Position numbers and translations under genes: made by a program
Shown here: positions 1-6,639 of the stretch, one piece after another
How the letters are laid out: each line of letters opens with the position of its first letter
Numbering within the stretch: the first letter of the stretch is position 1
The notes under the pieces: model-generated
The model's database searches: none
What the model was told of the DNA's origin: nothing
The model's input: only the letters and a program-made list of their open reading frames with translations
Assembly: GCA_030840415.1 (NCBI GenBank)
Contig: JAVEEO010000057.1
Span: forward strand, 1-10,583
Length of the DNA stretch: 10,583 nucleotides
Direction: 5' to 3'
Origin: Pseudonocardiales bacterium
GTDB taxonomy: Bacteria > Actinomycetota > Actinomycetes > Mycobacteriales > Jatrophihabitantaceae

Positions 1-7
1 TTGCCCG

Positions 8-121
8 ATGGCCTACGACGAGGACCTGGCGGACCGGATCCGACTGGCGCTGTGGGACGAAGCCGGGGTGAGCGAGAAGCGGATGTTCGGTGGCCTGGCC
101 CTCCTGGTCGCCGGCCACCCC
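8..121 (+). pseudogene. Truncated TfoX/Sxy N-terminal domain protein
   Basis: The first ~37 codons from the ATG at 8 read like the opening of the TfoX N-terminal domain: MAYDEDLADRIR, then EKRMFGGLALLVAGH, whose R-M-F-G-G is the family signature. Intact proteins of this family run to about 100-120 residues. Here the similarity stops at about base 118-121. The frame stays open to 451, but that part lies antisense to the VOC gene and shows no TfoX features. I read this as a 3'-truncated remnant created by a deletion or rearrangement whose junction lies just before the VOC stop codon at 131. Only 7 bases precede the ATG, so no ribosome binding site can be judged. Stand-alone actinobacterial TfoX-domain proteins have no well-defined role. 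The end coordinate is approximate. Confidence 0.6.
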
Positions 122-130
122 GGTAGCCGC

Positions 131-520
131 TCAGCCCTCGGCGAGCTCGTCGGGCCGCAGTGCCCGCAGCACGCAGAACTCGTTGCCGTCCGGATCGCCC
201 ATCACCACCCAGCTGACGTCATCGCCCTGGCCGACATCGACCCGGCGCGCGCCGAGTTCCTCCAGCCGGGCCACCTCCGCGGCCTGGTCGGCCGGCCGCA
301 GTTCCAGGTGCAAGCGGTTCTTTCCGGCCTTGGTTTCCGGAACGCGCAGGAACAGCAGGTCCGGCGACACCCCGTCGGCAGCGCTGCCGGCCGGCGGTTC
401 GAGCACGACCTCGTGATCGCGTTCGTAGGTGCGGCGCCAGCCCAGGGCTGACTGCCAGAAGGCCGCAAGCCGGGCCGGATCGGTGCTGTCGATGCAGATG
501 CACTGGATGCGAAGGGCCAT
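131..520 (-). CDS. VOC family (glyoxalase-fold) protein
   Basis: This 129-residue protein has the small single-domain vicinal-oxygen-chelate layout. It opens with a strand MALRIQCICIDSTDP and a helix ARLAAFWQSALGW, then shows a central strand RLHLEL (residues 69-74). It ends with VVMGDPDGNEFCVL (105-118), the typical closing strand of the actinobacterial glyoxalase-like family. Members are metal-dependent isomerases, dioxygenases or antibiotic-binding proteins; nothing here fixes the substrate. I chose the ATG at 520 because the fold begins right there and a GAAAG Shine-Dalgarno-like stretch lies about 9 bases upstream. An in-frame ATG at 580 would add a 20-residue tail that does not look like part of the domain. 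It is divergent from the serine hydrolase gene and shares about 165 bases of upstream DNA with it. Confidence 0.8.
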   Translation of the reverse strand: MALRIQCICIDSTDPARLAAFWQSALGWRRTYERDHEVVLEPPAGSAADGVSPDLLFLRVPETKAGKNRLHLELRPADQAAEVARLEELGARRVDVGQGDDVSWVVMGDPDGNEFCVLRALRPDELAEG

Positions 521-684
521 GCCGGTGATCTTTCGCGCAGGCGGGGCATCTCCTCCACTGAATATCTCCGTCCCGGCCATCGCCGCAACCGCCGCCCGCC
601 GCGCCGATCCGACCGCCTCCGGGCGGCAAATGGTTCACTGGAGGAGATGGAGTCGACGTTGATCCACCCGACCAGTACTGCCGT

Positions 685-1743
685 ATGAACAGGCGCCGGT
701 GGTTCGTGACCCTGCCCCTCGGTGCGTGCGCCGCCGCGCTCAGCCTGCTCCTGCTCGGCATGGAGCCGGTCGGCGACGTCCGGACGGACAGCCAGCGCCG
801 GCCAGCCGGCAGTGCGCCTCCCACCACCAGGGCTCTCGGCCAGCCCTTCGCGACTCCGACGCCTTCGGCCACCGACCGGCCGACGGCGTCGGCTACGTCG
901 TCCAAGGCGACCAAGGCGGCCAAGGCGGCCAAGGCGGCCAAGGCGTCCAAGGCAGCCACCCCGAGCCGGTCTCGCACCCCGGAGTCCGCCCGGGCCGAGG
1001 CGGCTCCACCGATCAGCCGGGTGCCGGTCGATGGCCCGGGAATCCAGGCGGCGGCCGACTATGCGACCTCGCGCGGCTACCGGGTCGGGCTCGCGGTGCT
1101 CGACACCAGGACCGGCAAGCTCTGGGGCGCCAGCGAGCATGCGAGCCTGTTCGCCTCGGAGTCGGTGGTGAAGGTCTTCATCGCCACCCGGCTGCTGCTG
1201 GCCGGGCAGTTGACCGGCAGCGCCGCCGACACCGCCTTCCGGATGATCGCCCGGTCCGACGACGGGGCGGCCGACGCGCTGTACGGATACGCCGGTGGCG
1301 ACGACGTGCTGCCCTGGATCGCGGCGCACTACGGCATCGCCAACCTCGGAACGCCGCCCATCCGGGACGGCTGGTGGTCCAACACCCACATCAGCGCGGC
1401 CGGCCTGGTGCAGTTCTACGCCAAGGTGAAGGCCGATCCCGTCGTCTGGCCGTGGCTGTCCAAGGCGATGCATGCCGCCACCGGGTACGGCTCGGACGGC
1501 ACGTACCAGTTCTTCGGCCTCAAGCAGGCCGACCCGAACGCCGCCATCAAACAGGGCTGGGGCCAGGACGACGACGACTGGTCGGCGAGTTCTGACTTCA
1601 ACTCCACCGGCTTCGTCAACGGCGACCGCTATGCCGTGGCGATCCTGCTCAAGGGCCCGTCGTGGCAGTACCGCACCGGCGTCCCTGCCATGGTCAGTTC
1701 GGTGGCCCGCAGGCTGATGCCCGGCGGCGTACTGCGTCCCTAG
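685..1743 (+). CDS. Secreted beta-lactamase-fold serine hydrolase
   Basis: This 352-residue exported protein has three parts. An N-terminal signal or anchor (MNRRR, then a hydrophobic stretch to about residue 26) comes first. A low-complexity Pro/Thr/Ser/Ala/Lys linker follows (about 30-110), with a Lys-Ala tract at 74-91. The catalytic domain starts at about 115. It carries the active-site SxxK as S160-V-V-K163, an S191-D-D element where related proteins have SDN, and K289-Q-G in place of the KTG triad. These fit the class A beta-lactamase/DD-peptidase superfamily, in the branch of actinobacterial secreted hydrolases that are mostly not proven beta-lactamases. A role in cell-wall metabolism is inferred. 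C15 sits in an LGAC context, but inside the hydrophobic segment, so a lipoprotein is possible but doubtful. No clear ribosome binding site precedes the ATG at 685, yet no other in-frame start exists nearby. It converges on the biosynthetic operon with 22 bases between stop codons. Confidence 0.8.
   Translation: MNRRRWFVTLPLGACAAALSLLLLGMEPVGDVRTDSQRRPAGSAPPTTRALGQPFATPTPSATDRPTASATSSKATKAAKAAKAAKASKAATPSRSRTPESARAEAAPPISRVPVDGPGIQAAADYATSRGYRVGLAVLDTRTGKLWGASEHASLFASESVVKVFIATRLLLAGQLTGSAADTAFRMIARSDDGAADALYGYAGGDDVLPWIAAHYGIANLGTPPIRDGWWSNTHISAAGLVQFYAKVKADPVVWPWLSKAMHAATGYGSDGTYQFFGLKQADPNAAIKQGWGQDDDDWSASSDFNSTGFVNGDRYAVAILLKGPSWQYRTGVPAMVSSVARRLMPGGVLRP
901..954 (+). repeat. Tandem 9-bp repeat encoding Lys-Ala linker
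   Basis: Six consecutive 9-base units of the form NCCAAGGCN lie in frame in the serine hydrolase gene; three central copies are identical (GCCAAGGCG). They encode a K-A-A type tract (residues 73-90) in the linker between signal sequence and catalytic domain. Perfect in-frame copies suggest growth by replication slippage. The positive charge could help contact with cell-wall polymers, which is inference. Confidence 0.85.
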
Positions 1744-1759
1744 ATCGCCTGCGGAGAAA

Positions 1760-1796
1760 CACCGGTCAGGACAGGTAGTCCTCACATCCGCCGGTG
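1760..1796. terminator. Possible bidirectional terminator hairpin
   Basis: Between and overlapping the ends of two converging genes there is a nested inverted repeat. An outer arm CACCGG (1760-1765) pairs with CCGGTG (1791-1796). An inner arm AGGAC (1768-1772) pairs with GTCCT (1778-1782) around a five-base loop. It covers the last codons and stop of the amidinotransferase gene. There is no T-tract, which is common for actinobacterial terminators but leaves this call weak. Confidence 0.3.
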
Positions 1797-2914
1797 CGGT
1801 GGGTGTCCAGGGTGAAGCAGTGGAATCCGCCCCCGAACAGCCGCCGGTGCCGGTGCCGGACCGGGATGGTGGTGAAGCCTTCGGCGTCGAGCATCTTGCG
1901 GATGCCGGTGCAGTCCTGGTTGACCAGCACGGTGTCCTCGTCGACGGACAACACGTTGAGGTCTATGTAGGCGCTGGTCAGCACCATGTCGTCGTCGTCG
2001 TAGACCGGGAAGTCACCCGCGTCCGGCGGTGGCGGGATGAGGAACTTCCATGACCGCAGGGATTCTGGCAGCAGGTCACGCACCCCCTCGTGCCGGGCGA
2101 TGAAGACGCCGGGCTTGAGCGCCAACAGCATGCTGTCGATGTGGCTGTCGGCCATCCGGTAAACCCGGTGCAGGCGATAGCGGTCGCCGAGGTGGCGCTC
2201 CAGCCAGTCCGCCGCCATCCGGTGGTTCTGTTGAGCGACGTTGACGACGAGATCACGCCCCAGTCGCAGGATCTGTGCGCCGTCGATCATCATCTCCAAC
2301 CCGACGTCGAACGGGCTGGGCCGGGGATCGGCGATCGGCTCGGTGGGACCACCTTGCGTGGTCGAGACGTCACGGGCGTATGACAGGTCGAATGACATGT
2401 CGGTCAGCAACGGGCGAGGCATGGTGGTCCATCGCGCACCCGCCTCGTAGTAGCTCTGGAAGATGCCGGCAAGCAGGCGGGTCTCGAGGTAGCGGGAGCG
2501 CACCATGGGGGGCGTCTCGATGATTTCATCGCCCAGGATAAGGGTGTTGTCGCGAATGTTGAGTGCCGGTGTCGGCGCCACCTGCCATCCCAGGCCCGCG
2601 ACGACCGGTACGTCCGAAGGCAACCTCAGTGGCCGATGGACGGTGATTCCCAGTCCAGCGAGGGTTTCGGCGAGGTTCTCGACGTCTTCGTGGAGTTCCT
2701 CGGTATAGCGCTTCTTGATCTTCCAGCTTTCTGCGCTGTGGCTGCTGCCACTGGTTACCAGCCGCGGATAGGCCCAGTCACTCCGGATCCCGGTCAGGTT
2801 CTCGTGATGGAACAGTTCGAAGGTCACGTCCCGGTCGTGGGACAGGTAGTTCTCGGCGGAACCGACCACGATCTCACGCAGCGGAGTGAAATCGTCGTGG
2901 CTGTTGAGCTGCAT
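1766..2914 (-). CDS. Amidinotransferase (AGAT/StrB1 family), ketomemicin-type
   Basis: This 382-residue protein matches the arginine:glycine / inosamine-phosphate amidinotransferase family over its whole length. The catalytic triad is visible: Asp211 in IDGAQILRLGRD (equivalent to FDAAD in AGAT), His258 in SHID, and the nucleophile Cys366 in GGGFHC near the C-terminus. Family enzymes move the amidino group of L-arginine to an amine through a Cys-amidino intermediate, releasing ornithine. In ketomemicin biosynthesis the acceptor product I recall is amidino-arginine, the N-terminal residue of the pseudotripeptide; that assignment here rests on context. The ATG at 2914 follows a strong AGGAGAGGA ribosome binding site. 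It is the last gene of the operon, 58 bases after the MaoC gene, so it is the only member with a sizeable upstream gap. No tailoring domain is fused to it. Confidence 0.88.
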   Translation of the reverse strand: MQLNSHDDFTPLREIVVGSAENYLSHDRDVTFELFHHENLTGIRSDWAYPRLVTSGSSHSAESWKIKKRYTEELHEDVENLAETLAGLGITVHRPLRLPSDVPVVAGLGWQVAPTPALNIRDNTLILGDEIIETPPMVRSRYLETRLLAGIFQSYYEAGARWTTMPRPLLTDMSFDLSYARDVSTTQGGPTEPIADPRPSPFDVGLEMMIDGAQILRLGRDLVVNVAQQNHRMAADWLERHLGDRYRLHRVYRMADSHIDSMLLALKPGVFIARHEGVRDLLPESLRSWKFLIPPPPDAGDFPVYDDDDMVLTSAYIDLNVLSVDEDTVLVNQDCTGIRKMLDAEGFTTIPVRHRHRRLFGGGFHCFTLDTHRTGGCEDYLS

Positions 2915-2972
2915 CGCAGGGTCCTCTCCTACGCTAGTCAGGTGGGCTTGCTCGTATACCGCGTAGCCGGGC

Positions 2973-3533
2973 TCAGTAGCCGGCGCTCAGGTGCAGGTCG
3001 TTGTCCCTGGTAGCCACCAGGAAGCTGCGCTCGAACGTGAGCACCACCTCTCCGGTTGACTTGATCCCCGCGGTGCGGCAGTCCACGATGCCCTGCCCGG
3101 GGCGGCTGGCCGACAGCCGTTTGCCGGTGATTTCGCTTTCCGCGTACAGGGTGTCCCCCACGAACACCGGGTGGGTCAGGCGGATCCGGTCCCACCCCAG
3201 GTTGGCGATGGCACGGCCGCTGGTACTGCGTGCCGTCATGCCGCCGACGATGCTGAGAGTCACCAGGCTCGACACCAGCGGCTGCCCCCACGGACCCTCG
3301 GCGCAGAACGCGGCATCGATGTGCAATGGCGAGGCGTTCATGCTGAGCATGCTCATCAGGACGTTGTCCATCTCGGTGACGGTCCGGCCCGGGCGGTGCT
3401 CGATGACCGTTCCCACGAGCAGCTCCTCGTAGCAGAAACCGACCACCTCGCGATAACGGTTGGATCCCACTCTCCGGTAACCGCTGGGCTGCCCGTCCTG
3501 GGCGACCTCCTCGGTCGGAGGCGGCGTGGTCAC
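2973..3533 (-). CDS. ktmF: MaoC-type acyl-CoA dehydratase, ketomemicin-type
   Basis: This 186-residue hot-dog-fold protein has the MaoC/mesaconyl-CoA hydratase signature. The segment HRPGRTVTEMDNVL leads to the presumed catalytic pair Asp56 and His71 (in SPLHID). Next come RSTSGRAIANLGWD and HPVFVGDTLYAESE (121-134), then RPGQGIV. Relatives (re)hydrate branched malyl-type and fumaryl-type CoA esters such as beta-methylmalyl-CoA. Paired with the CitE-type aldolase two genes upstream, the expected step is dehydration of a 2-substituted malyl-CoA to the enoyl-CoA. The GTG start at 3533 overlaps the stop of the PLP enzyme gene (GTGA, 3530-3533), indicating translational coupling; its own ribosome binding site is poor. 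The first ~25 residues are a Pro-rich tail outside the domain. The symbol is from memory of the ketomemicin clusters. Confidence 0.82.
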   Translation of the reverse strand: MTTPPPTEEVAQDGQPSGYRRVGSNRYREVVGFCYEELLVGTVIEHRPGRTVTEMDNVLMSMLSMNASPLHIDAAFCAEGPWGQPLVSSLVTLSIVGGMTARSTSGRAIANLGWDRIRLTHPVFVGDTLYAESEITGKRLSASRPGQGIVDCRTAGIKSTGEVVLTFERSFLVATRDNDLHLSAGY

Positions 3534-4762
3534 AGCGTGGCCGTCAGTTCACGGACGTGGTCGGCGAACGTTGCCAGCCGCTCGTGGCTGATGTCGGATC
3601 GGAGCATTATCCGGATGCCCGCTTCGCCCCGCGGCACGATCGGGAAGAACACCGCGGAGCTGTAGAAACCACGTCGGTAGAGTTCGGCCGATATCCGCAC
3701 CGCCTGGTCCCCGTCGCCGACGGTGATCCGGCGGACCGGCAGGCCGTTGCCGGAGAACGAGGTAGGCAACAACTCGTCGAAGTACTCGACGTTGGCTTGC
3801 AGTTGGCGCTGCAAGCGCCCGAGTTCAGGCGAGCGGTGAATCGCCGCGCTGGCCAGTGATGCGCCGGCCAGGGCCACGCCCATATCCTGCGACCACCCCA
3901 GCGGCCCGCCGTGCCGGGCCAGCAATCCCGCGAGCCGGGGGTTGCCCAGCATTGCGAGGCCGCCTCCGGTCCCGAAACCCTTGCTGAGACTGGCAACGAT
4001 GATCGTCAGCTCGTTCATGGTCAGTTGCGACCGCACGAAACCCTCCCCGCGCTCGCCCATGAGCGATAGGGAATGCGAGTCGTCGATGAACAGGAACAAG
4101 CCGTAGCGATCCTGCAACTCCTGCAAGCCCTCCAGCGCAGCGGCGCCTCCCATCGAGTAGACCCCGTCTGCGATGTAGGCGACGTTGGGGTAGCGACGGC
4201 AGACGTCCTCCAGGTAGTCGAGGTCGTTGTGGGGCGAGGTGAGTACCAGGCTCTCGTCGGCGCAGATGGGCTTGACGTAGGTCATGCAGAAGTGACAGAA
4301 CCGGTCGAAGACCATCACTCGCGGGCCGCCGGGCGCCAAGTGGCCCGATGCCAGCAGCGGCAGAATACCCGCGGTCACGGAACTGCAGGATTGACCGAGC
4401 ACTGCCTGGGCGTCGAACAGGTCGCTCAGCTCTTCCTCGAGCCGTCCGAGCAGTCGATGCCGGATACGGGTGGTCGAATTGGCCAATCTGGTGGTACCAG
4501 CCTCACGCAGTGCCTCGATGGCGCCGTCGATGACGGCTGGGTGGTAGTTGATGCCGAGGTAGGCACAGGAGCACATGTTGGTGAACTTGTGATCGCTCTC
4601 GGACACCACGAAGTCATTGCTGGACTCGACACCCACCTCGATGCCGATCAGTCCGTGGTCCGCGGCGGCCTGCCAGACCGGATCGGCGGTCCGAACCATC
4701 TTCTCGCTGTTTCGATAGTGATGGGGACCTAGCACCTGTTGCTGGACATCTGTCTGGGTCAT
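3530..4762 (-). CDS. ktmB: Alpha-oxoamine synthase-like PLP enzyme, ketomemicin-type
   Basis: This 410-residue fold-type I PLP enzyme belongs to the glycine C-acetyltransferase / 8-amino-7-oxononanoate synthase family. The PLP-binding residues are visible: Asp227 and His230 in IDDSH, and the Schiff-base Lys261 in SLSKGFG. The N-terminal CSCAYLG (64-70) replaces the usual N-Y-L-G. The segments SPHNDLDYLE and IADGVYSMGG resemble, from memory, the subfamily that includes the aminotransferase-like domain of saxitoxin SxtA. Family chemistry is decarboxylative condensation of an acyl-CoA with an amino acid to give an alpha-aminoketone. Here that step would create the carbonyl-methylene peptide mimic. 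The ATG at 4762 follows GAGGAG five bases upstream and lies 19 bases after the aldolase stop. The amino acid substrate cannot be read by eye. The symbol is from memory. Confidence 0.87.
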   Translation of the reverse strand: MTQTDVQQQVLGPHHYRNSEKMVRTADPVWQAAADHGLIGIEVGVESSNDFVVSESDHKFTNMCSCAYLGINYHPAVIDGAIEALREAGTTRLANSTTRIRHRLLGRLEEELSDLFDAQAVLGQSCSSVTAGILPLLASGHLAPGGPRVMVFDRFCHFCMTYVKPICADESLVLTSPHNDLDYLEDVCRRYPNVAYIADGVYSMGGAAALEGLQELQDRYGLFLFIDDSHSLSLMGERGEGFVRSQLTMNELTIIVASLSKGFGTGGGLAMLGNPRLAGLLARHGGPLGWSQDMGVALAGASLASAAIHRSPELGRLQRQLQANVEYFDELLPTSFSGNGLPVRRITVGDGDQAVRISAELYRRGFYSSAVFFPIVPRGEAGIRIMLRSDISHERLATFADHVRELTATL

Positions 4763-4781
4763 CCTGGCTCCTCATGAGGCG

Positions 4782-5657
4782 TCACGTGTTGTCGGGAGAG
4801 CCGGCCGTCGAATCGGCCGGTACGAGAGGCTCGAACTCCTCCAGCAGTCGCCGGGAGGCGTCGAAGAAAGGCCGTCCCACCATCGAGCCGCCCACGGTGG
4901 TGATGCCCTGGCCGCTGCGCTCGGCGGCGGTGACGACCTGGTGCGCATGCTCGAGTTCCGCGGCGCCGGGTGAGAAGACCTCGTTGATGACCTCGACCTG
5001 CCGAGGGTGCAGAGCGATCTTGCCGCTGTAGCCGAGTGCCAGCGCGCACTCGGCCTCCCGACGTAGCAACGACAGGTCGGTCAGGTCGAACAGCGGTGAG
5101 TCGATCACCTCGATTTTCGCTGCTCGCGCGGCGTTGACCAGCAGGGACCGGGCATAGACCAGTGGTTCCCAGGCCAGTCCGATTCCCAGCGCCGCGGCGT
5201 AGTCAGCGGATCCGAAGATCACCGCGCGCAGCGGGGCCGAGGTGCTGGTGATCTCGGCAAGGCGCTCGAGCCCGCGTGGGGTCTCCATCACCGCCAGCAG
5301 TTCCAACTCGGGACAGCCATCGCCGAGGACTGCCTCGACGATCTCCAGATCCCGGGCAGACTCGACCTTCGGCACCAGCACGATGTTCGCCTTGACGGGA
5401 AAGTCCCGCAGTGCGAGCAGGTCGCGCAGGCCGGCCGGCTCGGTGACGGTGTTGATGCGCACCGCGCAGCGGGTCGGCGGGCACGCGCCGGCGAAGAAGT
5501 CGCGCGCCTTGAACCGCGCTTCCTCCTTGCGGGCCAGCGGGACGGAATCCTCCAGGTCGACCAGGCAGATGTCCGCGCCGGACTGGTAACAGTGGGCGTA
5601 CCGGTCTTCTGCGATCGCCGGAGTGCACAGCATCGAACGGCAGTAACGGGTGTACAC
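4782..5657 (-). CDS. ktmA: CitE/HpcH-type acyl-CoA aldolase, ketomemicin-type
   Basis: This 291-residue TIM-barrel protein of the HpcH/HpaI aldolase-citrate lyase beta family starts with the typical RSMLCTPA. It then shows VDLEDSVP (33-40), VRINT (CoA/substrate-binding Arg67), VMETPRG with metal ligand Glu125, GSADY with metal ligand Asp152, and GKIALHPRQ (212-220). Family members form or split malyl-CoA-type thioesters using Mg2+. The proposed role is the first step: aldol addition of a malonyl-CoA-derived nucleophile to a 2-oxo acid such as phenylpyruvate. The start is a GTG at 5657, one base after the reductase stop codon, with GGGAG upstream inside the reductase gene. An internal ATG at codon 9 would cut into the conserved opening strand. 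It is unlikely to be a citrate lyase subunit: no alpha or gamma subunit genes are nearby. The symbol is from memory. Confidence 0.87.
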   Translation of the reverse strand: MYTRYCRSMLCTPAIAEDRYAHCYQSGADICLVDLEDSVPLARKEEARFKARDFFAGACPPTRCAVRINTVTEPAGLRDLLALRDFPVKANIVLVPKVESARDLEIVEAVLGDGCPELELLAVMETPRGLERLAEITSTSAPLRAVIFGSADYAAALGIGLAWEPLVYARSLLVNAARAAKIEVIDSPLFDLTDLSLLRREAECALALGYSGKIALHPRQVEVINEVFSPGAAELEHAHQVVTAAERSGQGITTVGGSMVGRPFFDASRRLLEEFEPLVPADSTAGSPDNT

Positions 5658-5658
5658 C

Positions 5659-6639
5659 TCAATGCTCCCGGTTCACATCGATGAGGATCTTGCCCGAGGT
5701 GGTTCGGGCGGCCATTGCCGCGTGGGCGTCCCCCACCCCGGCAAGGGCAACGGTTCGGTCTATCCACGCGACCAACTGGCCACGCTTGGCCAGATCGAAG
5801 AGCTCTGCTGCCATGCCGGCCAGCAGCGTCCGGTTCTCGACCACGTGCCGCATCCAGAAGCCGGCGCAGCCGATCGACCGCTCGATCAGATCGTCCGTCG
5901 ACACCCGCACCGGTCCATACTGGTCACTGCCCCCATCAGCTGCTGCCCGCCAGCCGACGGTGACCAGCCGTCCGAACGGCGCCAGGCCGTCGAGTGCCGC
6001 CCGAGCCAGCCCGCCGCCGACGGAGTCCACGAAGAGGCCGACCCCGCCGCCGGAGGCATCGCGCAGCTGTTCGCCGAGATCGTCTGCCGCGGGATCGAGC
6101 ACGTGGTGAGCGCCGAGGTCGCGGAGCCGGGCGCGCTTGCCGACAGAGGAGGCCAGGCCGATCACCGGATGAGCGCCGTAGGCCAGCGCCAGCTGGATGG
6201 CCAGATGCCCGACCCCGCCAGCAGCCGCGGACACGCCAACGGCTTCACCGGAGCGCAGCCTTCCGGCAAGTATCAGCGCGCCATAGGCAGTGCTGCCCTG
6301 TTCCAGCAAGCCGACCGCCTGATCGTCGCTGAGGTGGTCGGGCAGCTCGACGGTGTACCGGTCCTCGGCAGCCACCACCTGCGCGTAACCGCCGCCCTCG
6401 CGCAACAGGACGGCCACCCGGCACCCGTCCGAGCGACGAACCCCCACGGCGTCGACGCCGAGCACGGCAGGAAGAGCCAACGGTTGGTACTGGCCGGAGC
6501 GCCGCTCCAGGTCGTCGTAGTTCACGCCGGCCAGCCGCACGTCGACCAGGCTCTGCCCCGCTGCTGCCAGCGGTTCCGGCAGCTCTTCGACTGCCAACAC
6601 CTCCGGGCCGCCGGTGCGGCGCATCACCACGGCTTTCAT
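5659..6639 (-). CDS. ktmC: NADPH:quinone oxidoreductase-like enoyl reductase, ketomemicin-type
   Basis: This 326-residue medium-chain dehydrogenase/reductase of the zinc-free quinone oxidoreductase branch opens with MKAVVMRRTGGPEVL and has AGVNYDDLERRSG. The nucleotide-binding motif is AAAGGVGHLAIQLA (138-151). The C-terminal region ends TTSGKILIDV, usual for the family. The zinc-ligand cysteines of alcohol dehydrogenases are absent. Such enzymes often reduce activated C=C bonds. In this operon the natural substrate would be the 2-substituted fumaryl-CoA made by the MaoC dehydratase, reduced to a succinyl-CoA derivative before condensation. Its ATG at 6639 overlaps the ligase stop as ATGA (6636-6639), showing tight coupling. 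The order of reduction versus condensation is inferred from memory of the ketomemicin work, not from the sequence. Confidence 0.85.
   Translation of the reverse strand: MKAVVMRRTGGPEVLAVEELPEPLAAAGQSLVDVRLAGVNYDDLERRSGQYQPLALPAVLGVDAVGVRRSDGCRVAVLLREGGGYAQVVAAEDRYTVELPDHLSDDQAVGLLEQGSTAYGALILAGRLRSGEAVGVSAAAGGVGHLAIQLALAYGAHPVIGLASSVGKRARLRDLGAHHVLDPAADDLGEQLRDASGGGVGLFVDSVGGGLARAALDGLAPFGRLVTVGWRAAADGGSDQYGPVRVSTDDLIERSIGCAGFWMRHVVENRTLLAGMAAELFDLAKRGQLVAWIDRTVALAGVGDAHAAMAARTTSGKILIDVNREH

Noticed and set aside
122..451. Continuation of the TfoX-like frame past residue 38
   Set aside because: It is the complement of the VOC gene and no longer resembles TfoX, so it was not counted as part of the gene.
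202..1785. Long minus-strand open frame (527 codons) across the VOC and serine hydrolase genes
   Set aside because: It runs antisense to the serine hydrolase, has Arg/Gly-rich low-complexity composition, and shows no recognisable domain. It is a by-product of GC-rich codon use.
4073..4732. Plus-strand open frame (219 codons) opposite the PLP enzyme
   Set aside because: It is antisense to well-conserved PLP-binding segments, with no ribosome binding site or family resemblance.
4782..5657. Reading the CitE-like gene as a citrate lyase beta subunit
   Set aside because: No citrate lyase alpha, gamma or accessory genes are present; the neighbours indicate an acyl-CoA aldolase in a biosynthetic pathway.
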